A program made the translations under genes and the position numbers. From an uncultured Spirochaetales bacterium (lineage in GTDB: Bacteria; UBP6; UBA1177): a stretch of 64,000 nucleotides of DNA. The stretch lies in NCBI GenBank assembly GCA_902774115.1, contig CACYHH010000001.1, forward strand, positions 474,297 through 538,296, written 5' to 3'. The notes under the pieces are model-generated. The model made no database searches. It was not told the origin of the DNA and worked only from the letters and a program-made list of their open reading frames with translations. Shown in pieces: positions 34,440 to 41,121 of the stretch; the first letter of the stretch is position 1, and every line of letters begins with the position of its first letter.

Positions 34440-35804
34440 TTATTTGAACACCAAATTATTATTAGGGTTTGACATAAAATCATTGAAGTCACCTTCCCAG
34501 GGGAGTTCAAATCCTAAATCCTTCATTCCCTCTATTAAAACCCGATTAAGATCTTCCTCATTGCAAGTTGCAAGCATTTTTTTGCAAAAGCTCTCCAACG
34601 CTTCAGATTCTCGTCTGAAAGCTTCAAAATCTATATTTTCCAGACCTTTTAAATATTCTGTCATCGCTTCGTTCACTAATTTGTATGGTTGGGAAATAGC
34701 GTCTATAAGGTATTTGTATCTTATGACAAGTTCCTTTAGAGCCATGCATGTCAACTTTCCCCAAGCTATCAAATTGATTCTGCTGACAAACAGCAAAGCG
34801 TTGCCTCCGGATCTAATAAAAGCATCTATACCGTCAACCAGACACATTGCTGCCTGTCCTACCAAAAGCATAACTCTTAAATCGTCATGGTCGTTTGTCG
34901 GAATACACTGTTTCCAATCTTTTCCTGCATAAAAGTGCTTTTTCAGAGACCATATCAGTCTTATGAAGAGATCGTTTAGAACAACAGGAATTGCCATCGT
35001 CAATCCCCAGTTCAGATTATATCCCTCTTCAAAAGCCTTTGTAGCTATTTCGGCAATAGTATTTCCATCTATATTTCCGAAATTACATCCAAGAAAAAGT
35101 TCATAAAATGGAATTGACACACCGGAACTTTTGCCGCCTTTTCTTCTGACAGAACTTGAGCCAGCTAAATCAGATACAATATGCCCGATCCAATTCACGA
35201 AGCCGCAGAAAAATTTACTAACAGGATTACTTCCTTGTAAATATGGAACACTTCCACTGCTCTTTTTAGGTTCCAAACGAATAAGTTTTCCGTTATCGAT
35301 ATATGATCCCACATCTGTAAACTGGTCAATAATGGAAAAAATCAAGCCGAAAATATCCGGTGAATGTGATACAGATAAAAGATGGTGGTTTTTAGGATTC
35401 ATTCCCTTCAGCGTATTTTGACCTGCGTTTTTCAGGTCTTTTGCATATCTTGCATCGTAAGGAACGGGAAATGCCTGTTCCAAATAATTGATACACTGAT
35501 CTAGTGTCTTCGGCATTTTTTTGTTTTTAACTGAGCGTTGATCAAATTTGTAAAAAGCTTGGGCTGCCTTTTTAACAAATGAGTCGACACTTCCATTGAC
35601 CGCACCCTCCAATACGCTTTTACCTGGAGCTCCGACAAAGAAAACGTCAACCAATCCTGCAATAACTCCGCAAGAAGCCGCTATTATATAGTCGTATTTA
35701 TCACACTCTTCCCTAGTTTCCTTTACAGTGATAACATCGTATCCTGCAATCAAATATCCCTGGTATTCTTCTACTTTTCTTTCCAATTCATACTTAATTG
35801 TCAT
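34440..35804 (-). CDS. 454-residue protein of unknown family with hydrophobic segments
   Basis: No function recognised. Hydrophobic segments lie near residues 38-57 (IIAASCGVIAGLVDVFFVGA), 265-290 and 315-345, so it may associate with a membrane. Conserved-looking blocks are KNHHLLSVSHSPDIFG near residue 137, VNWIGHIVSDLAGSSS near residue 205 and a C-terminal charged helical part. I recall uncharacterised proteins with similar HHLLSxSHSPD and GHIxSDxAGSS blocks in gut Firmicutes, but cannot check this here. It overlaps the preceding gene by 11 bases and is followed after one base by the YkgJ-like gene. Confidence 0.7.
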   Translation of the reverse strand: MTIKYELERKVEEYQGYLIAGYDVITVKETREECDKYDYIIAASCGVIAGLVDVFFVGAPGKSVLEGAVNGSVDSFVKKAAQAFYKFDQRSVKNKKMPKTLDQCINYLEQAFPVPYDARYAKDLKNAGQNTLKGMNPKNHHLLSVSHSPDIFGLIFSIIDQFTDVGSYIDNGKLIRLEPKKSSGSVPYLQGSNPVSKFFCGFVNWIGHIVSDLAGSSSVRRKGGKSSGVSIPFYELFLGCNFGNIDGNTIAEIATKAFEEGYNLNWGLTMAIPVVLNDLFIRLIWSLKKHFYAGKDWKQCIPTNDHDDLRVMLLVGQAAMCLVDGIDAFIRSGGNALLFVSRINLIAWGKLTCMALKELVIRYKYLIDAISQPYKLVNEAMTEYLKGLENIDFEAFRRESEALESFCKKMLATCNEEDLNRVLIEGMKDLGFELPWEGDFNDFMSNPNNNLVFK

Positions 35805-36756
35805 CTTTTTCTCTGAGTGTAATTGTTGTTTCTTCTTCAGTGAGAATGTTTTTTATTGTTATTTTTCCGTTCTTTTCAATGCTATTTTTACCTTTTTTTA
35901 TCATTTTCCACGAAAACGGATGTGGCCCTGCGTAAAATCTTATATTTTTCAGATTATCGTTATTAGATATCTCTGTGGATATGAATTCCTGAATAGCACA
36001 GGATACTAATTCTCGAATAGTTGTTTTATTAGCGTAATCAGTATTTCCTGAACAATACTTAATGTATTTTGGGTTAATAACCGTCTTGCATCCATCTAAA
36101 TCCTTTGGGTATAATTTATATTCTCCGGAATGATCTCCGCGTGTACAAAAATTGAATATTATGTCTGGTTGACAGTCTTTCAATCGCTCGACAAAATCTT
36201 CTTTAAACCCTTCGTTTATCCACAAATTCAACCAAACATGATCTCTGAAGTATTTAGTAGGCAATCCCAAACTACATTGAAATTGAATTGAATTCATTAA
36301 AATTATTCGGTAATTATATTGTTTGTCAATAGCTATCGCATCACTATTAAACACGTTTTTAAAATAGTTATGCAAGTTTTTGCCTGTGTCACCTAGTGCA
36401 GGATTAATAAATTCAGTATCAGCATATTCTTTAGTGTGCGGACTTTCAAGAACAATAACTATTGTTTTGTATTCGTGGTCGCAAGACTTGATTTTTTTTA
36501 GTTCTTCTTTCTCCTGTTCTTCTCTTTCTTTTTCTCTTTCTTCTTTGCTGAACCATGTTGTTAAATAGCCGTCTTTATAATAACCAGCAAAGATATCGTC
36601 ACAAATAGGATGAATTTCAATAGTTTTTTTACTAATAGGTTCATAAGCGCGTTTTTGTTTTTCTGTTAGATTAGCAATATTTCCATAATCATCGAGCTCT
36701 CTTGTTATTAGAACGGCTATTTCTTTATAAGCCATTTCCAGTTTTTTTTTCTTCAA
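35794..36756 (-). CDS. protein with uracil-glycosylase-like motifs, first gene of the island operon
   Basis: A protein of about 320 residues, AT-rich in base composition. A charged coiled-coil-like stretch (about residues 75-95, EEREKEREEQEKEEL) precedes a domain with IVIVLESPHTKEY, a NPALGDTGKNLHNYF segment, RIILMNSIQF and a final FYAGPHPFSW. The order E-S-P-H then G-P-H-P resembles motif 1 and the HPS motif of the uracil-DNA glycosylase superfamily, but this is a weak pattern match. TTG 36756 has AAGGAGA six bases upstream. The same frame also starts at TTG 36783 and at ATG 36735. It is the first gene of the five-gene operon. Confidence 0.62.
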   Translation of the reverse strand: MKKKKLEMAYKEIAVLITRELDDYGNIANLTEKQKRAYEPISKKTIEIHPICDDIFAGYYKDGYLTTWFSKEEREKEREEQEKEELKKIKSCDHEYKTIVIVLESPHTKEYADTEFINPALGDTGKNLHNYFKNVFNSDAIAIDKQYNYRIILMNSIQFQCSLGLPTKYFRDHVWLNLWINEGFKEDFVERLKDCQPDIIFNFCTRGDHSGEYKLYPKDLDGCKTVINPKYIKYCSGNTDYANKTTIRELVSCAIQEFISTEISNNDNLKNIRFYAGPHPFSWKMIKKGKNSIEKNGKITIKNILTEEETTITLREKDDN

Positions 36757-36807
36757 AGAGTTCTCCTTATAAGTGATTTCCAATTTTTTTTCTTCAAAGA
36801 GTTCTCC
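36725..36807 (-). repeat. 41/42-bp tandem duplication of the ribosome site and start region
   Basis: Copies lie at 36767-36807 (41 bases, upstream on the minus strand) and 36725-36766 (42 bases). Each holds GGAGAACTCTTTGAAG and a run of A: 8 in the upstream copy and 9 in the downstream one. The upstream copy reads as a 14-codon ORF from TTG 36797 to a TGA at 36755-36753, which overlaps the TTG start at 36756. Confidence 0.85.
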
Positions 36808-36868
36808 TTTTCAAAACAACCGCCGGATTATACACGCCGCGCCGAATAAATAAACAAAAAACTACAAT

Positions 36869-36902
36869 AAAATAGCGGAGATGTTGGGCACATAATGCCC
36901 AA
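36869..36902 (-). promoter_or_regulatory. island operator-promoter, site C
   Basis: Minus strand: TTGGGCATTATGTGCCCAA (36902-36884), a near-perfect palindrome, then 9 bases and TATTTT (36874-36869) as the -10. It drives the five-gene operon starting at 36756. A second -10-like TATAAT sits on the minus strand at about 36825-36830, without an operator. Confidence 0.82.
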
Positions 36903-36933
36903 GGTGTGGAAAGAAAACCAAGACTCTGTAAGT

Positions 36934-37563
36934 TTACGACATCGGTATGATTACGCTACCAATCGCCTCTAGAAAGTTCTGCACCTGACTCGATTCGTGC
37001 TTTCCTGTTTTGCACCAGACGGCAAAATGCTCGCAATTGTTGACAACAAGGTTGTATTTGCCTTTTTCGAGCTGGCTTTCGGCTCTTTCGACAGTCTCTT
37101 CCGGTGAATAGATGGTCATTTCGTTGCCGAATAAGTCATCAAAAGCGAGCTTGAGCAGTCCTCTGAAGTCAAAAAGCTCGGGATTTTCGACATAATCGCG
37201 GTAAGCTTCGAAGTCGATGACGAAAACATTCGACGCACCGTTTTTGAATTGAGAGAGTGTCGCCCTGCGGATTCTGATATCATCACCCATATCGCTCCCT
37301 TCGTCAGAAAAATGGATAACTTTGCCATTGCCGGTATATATGCCGTAGTGGTCGTAAACGCCGCCGATCCTGTGGACACCAATGACATCGCCTTTTCTAA
37401 GTTCCGAATCGGAGACCGTGCGCTTGAAATCGCAGGCTTTTTTGCGCTTTTTTTTGAAAACCTCGCTGGTTGCAGGAATGAACTCAGGTTCAGGACCGAA
37501 AAAACCGCCGCCGTCACACGCAGTGTTTCTTATAAAATCTGAAAACGAACCAAAAATACTCAT
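36934..37563 (-). CDS. LRAT / NlpC-P60-like thiol enzyme
   Basis: A 209-residue protein of the lecithin-retinol acyltransferase group (PF04970-like). GDVIGVHRIGGVYDHYGIYTG near residue 58 has the strand-turn and His of the H-box, and NNCEHFAVWCKTG near residue 176 holds the catalytic Cys of the NCEHF motif. Bacterial members are thiol enzymes, possibly acyltransferases or lipases. No signal peptide is visible. The start has CAGGAGGAATTAA upstream. It has its own operator-promoter (site D), with a leader of about 90 bases. Confidence 0.82.
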   Translation of the reverse strand: MSIFGSFSDFIRNTACDGGGFFGPEPEFIPATSEVFKKKRKKACDFKRTVSDSELRKGDVIGVHRIGGVYDHYGIYTGNGKVIHFSDEGSDMGDDIRIRRATLSQFKNGASNVFVIDFEAYRDYVENPELFDFRGLLKLAFDDLFGNEMTIYSPEETVERAESQLEKGKYNLVVNNCEHFAVWCKTGKHESSQVQNFLEAIGSVIIPMS

Positions 37564-37660
37564 TTAATTCCTCCTGAAAATAAAAAATAAGCAATTACGC
37601 TACTATAAAGCGTTGGAAAAACCGTTTTTCCGAAAATTTCGAAAAAAGTTTACGGAAGTG

Positions 37661-37694
37661 ATTATAAACGCCTGGGTGGGCACATAATGCCCAA
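37661..37694 (-). promoter_or_regulatory. island operator-promoter, site D
   Basis: Minus strand: TTGGGCATTATGTGCCCAC (37694-37676), 9 bases, TATAAT (37666-37661). The right arm ends in C instead of A, the only change from site C. It drives the LRAT-like gene. Confidence 0.83.
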
Positions 37695-37728
37695 GGGTAA
37701 AAAATTTTTATTTTTTTGAGATGATTAA

Positions 37729-38175
37729 CTATTTGATAATGACACCTTTAGCCCACTCCAGAATTTTGGAGGCCTGAGCGACAGCGGTTTTTGCCATATA
37801 TTCATCGACCTCGATTTCATTGGGATATCGAGGCATTACGCCGTATTTCGTCAGATTGTCGGCATAATCCAGAAGCGTTTCAGAAATTTCGACACCAGTT
37901 TTTTCTTTTACGGAGTTATGTACCTGATTCATAAGAAAGGATATATCGTGGACTTTCGGCATTCCGCCGCGATTTCCGAAATACACAATCACGGATTTTA
38001 CCGCTTTTTCAGCTGCCTGCTGGCTGTGATAGCATATAATTTCGAGCGGCAACGGGTAAAACGCACCGTTCAACAGATGATCAGCGGTATTAAAATCCAT
38101 GTCGGCATAAGCCAACCATGCCTTTACTTCCGCCATTTTCTGTTCCAAATTCAAATTTTCGTTGTTGTTTTCCAT
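37729..38175 (-). CDS. HEPN domain protein (toxin-type)
   Basis: A 148-residue all-helical protein. WLAYADMDFNTADHLL and CYHSQQAAEKAVKSVIVY mark a HEPN domain, and RGGMPKVH (Arg-x6-His) is a candidate RNase-type motif near residue 70. HEPN proteins next to minimal nucleotidyltransferases form toxin-antitoxin pairs in which the nucleotidyltransferase AMPylates the toxin. It lies 12 bases after the nucleotidyltransferase gene. The island operator is absent upstream of this pair, so it is not obviously part of the WYL regulon. Confidence 0.83.
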   Translation of the reverse strand: MENNNENLNLEQKMAEVKAWLAYADMDFNTADHLLNGAFYPLPLEIICYHSQQAAEKAVKSVIVYFGNRGGMPKVHDISFLMNQVHNSVKEKTGVEISETLLDYADNLTKYGVMPRYPNEIEVDEYMAKTAVAQASKILEWAKGVIIK

Positions 38176-38187
38176 GCTGATCCCTCT

Positions 38188-38550
38188 TTAATTCAGCTCA
38201 TACAGAAGTTTTCCGTTTCTCGCGACCTCGCCTTCGACATAAAGCGTATCATTTGAATTGCTGTATTTGTCGAATCTCGTTTTTGTTCCGACAACGATGT
38301 CAACAGGTCTTTTTCTGAGATATCTGATTGCTTTGTAAGCCTCAGTGGAAACATCGGCGACATTCCGGTTGTCGTCAACAACAATATAAAAATCAAAATC
38401 GCTCTCTTTATTGTCTGTTCCGGCCGCAAAAGAACCAAAAAGAAAAATTTTGACCGGCTTCAGTTTTTCAACAAAACACTTGATTATTTCCATAATATTT
38501 TCAGATGCTTCTTTATCTTTGATGCTCAAAAGTACCGCATTTCCAAACAT
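38188..38550 (-). CDS. MNT-type nucleotidyltransferase (antitoxin)
   Basis: A 120-residue protein with the core KIFLFGSFAAGTDNKESDFDFYIVV near residue 34. It has the GSF-x-x-G loop and two metal-binding Asp of SDFDF of the pol-beta superfamily, and a third acidic position at DIVV later. This fits a minimal nucleotidyltransferase that AMPylates or binds the adjacent HEPN protein. GGAGGTCACCGAT precedes the ATG. Confidence 0.88.
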   Translation of the reverse strand: MFGNAVLLSIKDKEASENIMEIIKCFVEKLKPVKIFLFGSFAAGTDNKESDFDFYIVVDDNRNVADVSTEAYKAIRYLRKRPVDIVVGTKTRFDKYSNSNDTLYVEGEVARNGKLLYELN

Positions 38551-38616
38551 ATCGGTGACCTCCGTTCAAAAAACCTAATTCTTTTACCATATTATCGGAT
38601 TTTTGTCGAGTTCTTC

Positions 38617-39198
38617 CTAAGATTTTTTTCTGCGTTTCTTCCGGCTTGCCACATATTCACTGCGGAGCTCGTCGGTTTCTTCGAGAGAGCCGTTTCCGTT
38701 CTGGAGTTTTACCGCGCTTCTGAGAAAGCGTGCTTCGGCTGAATCTTCGTCAAGTTCGGCGTATTCGATCCAGAGAGGGTTCGGATGCCCGTGCCTGAAA
38801 AAGCCGTCTTCGGGCGAGAGAAAATCGACAGTTGTCGCAACATCGGTGAAATCGACAAAACCTTTCAGGTCGGTTTTTGCCCGTTTGTCGAAATTCCAGA
38901 AATCCTCGTCATCTTTCGGAGACCACATTATTCCGGTTTCAGGTTTTCTGTTTTTGAATCTTTTGTCGCAGACGGTGACGATGTCGCCTTTTCTGAAAGG
39001 ATGCGGCAGCGTGACATAGTTTTGTTCGGCATAGACGCTGTCAGCCTCGTCTTTATTTTTCGGCTTGAGGTAGCGGCGCAGGATATCGCGCTCGTGCTCA
39101 TCAAACTGCCAGTTTATTTTCACCAAATATTCGCGCACCGCCTTTGACGGGATCATCGCGATGATCTCTTCATTTGTCGGGATTTTGCTTGCAGCCAT
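38617..39198 (-). CDS. 193-residue protein co-transcribed with the WYL regulator
   Basis: No function recognised. The N-terminal 35 residues (MIPSKAVREYL, then FDEHERDILRRYL) look like a short helical module; I recall similar IPSKxVREYL starts in uncharacterised Firmicutes proteins. The middle has HPFRKGDIVTV, a small beta-barrel-like segment, and the tail is basic (SRKKRRKKS). It starts 9 bases after the WYL gene stop and shares its operator-promoter, so it may be a partner of the regulator. TAGGAGACTGCA precedes the ATG. Confidence 0.65.
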   Translation of the reverse strand: MAASKIPTNEEIIAMIPSKAVREYLVKINWQFDEHERDILRRYLKPKNKDEADSVYAEQNYVTLPHPFRKGDIVTVCDKRFKNRKPETGIMWSPKDDEDFWNFDKRAKTDLKGFVDFTDVATTVDFLSPEDGFFRHGHPNPLWIEYAELDEDSAEARFLRSAVKLQNGNGSLEETDELRSEYVASRKKRRKKS

Positions 39199-39207
39199 TG
39201 CAGTCTC

Positions 39208-40176
39208 CTATTTTTTGCAGAACTTTTTATAGAGCGTTCTGATCCTTTCGAGCCACTTTTCTCGCAGAGCGGGCGGAGAAACTATTTCGCTGTCGGGCGA
39301 ATACGAGAGGACTCTTGCCAGGATCTCCTTGTCCCGGTCGCCTACCGGAAGCGTTATCTCGAGACATTTTTTCCCATCGATGACACAGTCGTTCACCTTC
39401 TGATTTTTGTGCCAGATCTGGTTTCTGACATAGTAATAAGCCGGTTCGAAAACACGGATCACCGCTTCACTGCTTGTTTCGGACTTGAACATTCCGAAAG
39501 ATCCGTCAATATATTCATCAAGTTCCTTTTGGGTTACGGGATATTCAAAAGCGCTTTCGGTGAGCCTGCTCGATGTAAAACGCGAAATAAGAAAGACGCG
39601 CAGAGCCTTTTTTGTGCGGCAGAATGCGATGAGATACCACTTTCCGAGGTAATTCATCAGTTTGAGCGGCTCAACAACACGTGTGCTCTCCTCTCCGTCG
39701 GCGTTGATGTATGAGATCTCGACACAGCGTTTCATCATAAACGATTCGAGAATGTTCCTGAAATCCTTGAGATCCATGCAGTCAACATCCGATGAATCGT
39801 AGGTGATGTTGTCCATGATCTCGTCGAAATTCGCCGGGATGTAAGTCGCGATGTTCGCTAAAATATCCTGTGAGATAACAGGGATATACGAAAGCCCGTT
39901 GAGTTTGAAGGAATCAGAGAGACGCTTTACGAAAATGTAGTAAAGGACCGCGTCCTCAAGCGAATCGAAAAGCATGTCGAACGGCGTTTCATAGACATAT
40001 CCGCCGACACTCTGCCTGTATTTTATCGGCGCAGAAAGGAAATCGCGCATATACTCGATGTCGCGCTTGATTGTGTCGATATGCACCTCAAAACGGTCGG
40101 AGACCTCCTTTCTTGTGACGAAACCTTTAGTTTTGATCGCATGGTTGATGTAAACAACTCTTTCAAGATTTGACAT
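39208..40176 (-). CDS. WYL-domain transcription regulator
   Basis: A 322-residue regulator. Residues 1-60 form an HTH (KEVSDRFEVHIDTIKRDIEYM) and the middle carries the WYL core near residue 180 (GKWYLIAFC preceded by VEPLKLMNY). A C-terminal WCX-like part ends in a basic helix. WYL proteins bind ligands or nucleic acid through this domain, and relatives such as BrxR and CapW repress defence operons by binding palindromes that overlap promoters. The gene has the shared inverted repeat at its own promoter (site E) and probably controls all five sites. AGGAGGAAAAA precedes the ATG. Confidence 0.88.
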   Translation of the reverse strand: MSNLERVVYINHAIKTKGFVTRKEVSDRFEVHIDTIKRDIEYMRDFLSAPIKYRQSVGGYVYETPFDMLFDSLEDAVLYYIFVKRLSDSFKLNGLSYIPVISQDILANIATYIPANFDEIMDNITYDSSDVDCMDLKDFRNILESFMMKRCVEISYINADGEESTRVVEPLKLMNYLGKWYLIAFCRTKKALRVFLISRFTSSRLTESAFEYPVTQKELDEYIDGSFGMFKSETSSEAVIRVFEPAYYYVRNQIWHKNQKVNDCVIDGKKCLEITLPVGDRDKEILARVLSYSPDSEIVSPPALREKWLERIRTLYKKFCKK

Positions 40177-40207
40177 TTTTTCCTCCTAAAACAACAAAAA
40201 CGGGCAA

Positions 40208-40241
40208 ATTATACCCGAGAGGTTGGGCGTATAATGCCCAA
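40208..40241 (-). promoter_or_regulatory. island operator-promoter, site E (WYL autoregulation)
   Basis: Minus strand: TTGGGCATTATACGCCCAA (40241-40223), 9 bases, TATAAT (40213-40208). It lies 32 bases upstream of the WYL gene start and drives WYL plus the 193-residue protein. Confidence 0.87.
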
Positions 40242-40263
40242 GCGAAAATTTTTTTAAAGAATT

Positions 40264-40869
40264 TTAAGATACAACAGCAAAAGTGGCGTGCCGTTTTTCG
40301 GTTTTGTCCCGCCGGTATGAGAAGTAACCTTCTGTGCAGAAAGTGCAATCGGAATCATCGGTGATTTTCGTGATCCCGGATTTTTTGAGTTCGTTTTTTA
40401 TCGCTGTTTTTAAATCGGCGTGGAGTTTTCCATCTACATAACTCATTGGAATTTCTGCGTTTTCAAATCTTTCGCGAAGTTCATCCCCTATTTCGAAGCA
40501 GCAGAGTCCGATTCCAGGGAAAATAATAGCCTCAATGTTTTTGCAGCCCATTTCAGCCATCATTTTCGCCCCTTTCGAGACGATTTTCTGCTCTGTTCCG
40601 CGCCAGCCGCTGTGGAAAACTCCTGCGATATCCGCTTTTCTGTCAAAAAGGAGGACAGGGATGCAGTCGGCTGTTCTGATGAGGGCGATCGATGGTTTTG
40701 TGATGATTATGCCGTCACCCTCGCCCTCGCCGTTAACAAAAATCGTATCACTGTGGATCTGATGAGGCCGCAAGAGCGTGCTTAAACCGAACTTCTGCTT
40801 GAGTTCAGCCTCGATCTGTGCAATTTCAGCCTTTGCGTCGCGCTCTTTTATGAAGCCGTAGGATATCAT
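40264..40869 (-). CDS. pgeF: peptidoglycan editing factor / YfiH-type laccase-domain protein
   Basis: A 201-residue DUF152/YfiH family protein. The catalytic metal ligands are visible as the His of LRPHQIHSD, the Cys of RTADCIPVLLFD and the His of FHSGWRGT. Members act as purine nucleoside phosphorylases/adenosine deaminases or as peptidoglycan editing factors in vitro. It is about 40 residues shorter than E. coli PgeF, mainly at the N terminus. Overlaps xseB by 4 bases (ATGA). Confidence 0.85.
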   Translation of the reverse strand: MISYGFIKERDAKAEIAQIEAELKQKFGLSTLLRPHQIHSDTIFVNGEGEGDGIIITKPSIALIRTADCIPVLLFDRKADIAGVFHSGWRGTEQKIVSKGAKMMAEMGCKNIEAIIFPGIGLCCFEIGDELRERFENAEIPMSYVDGKLHADLKTAIKNELKKSGITKITDDSDCTFCTEGYFSYRRDKTEKRHATFAVVS

Positions 40870-41099
40870 TCGAAATCTTTCCTACCAAGTTTATCGGCAT
40901 CGACCGTTTTCTCCCCTTCCTCGGTGAGAACTCTGATTTTTGTCTGGGCATCTTCGAGATAGGTTTTTATCGAAAGCGAGAGTTTGACACCCTCTTCGTA
41001 AAGTTTCACAGCTTCTTCTATTTCGGGGTTTTCATTGAGTTTTTCGACGATTTCCTCAAGTCTTTTCATCTTTGAGGCTAAATTATTTTTCTTTTCCAT
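40866..41099 (-). CDS. xseB: exodeoxyribonuclease VII small subunit
   Basis: A 77-residue helical protein with KMKRLEEIVEKLNENPEIEE, AVKLYEEGVKLS and the LEDAQTKI segment, the XseB signature. It joins XseA to form exonuclease VII, which degrades single-stranded DNA. XseA is not in the window. ATG 41099 with GGAGAAAAA is chosen; longer frames would overlap thiH. Confidence 0.9.
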   Translation of the reverse strand: MEKKNNLASKMKRLEEIVEKLNENPEIEEAVKLYEEGVKLSLSIKTYLEDAQTKIRVLTEEGEKTVDADKLGRKDFE

Positions 41100-41121
41100 T
41101 TTTTCTCCGTGTCCGCTTATT

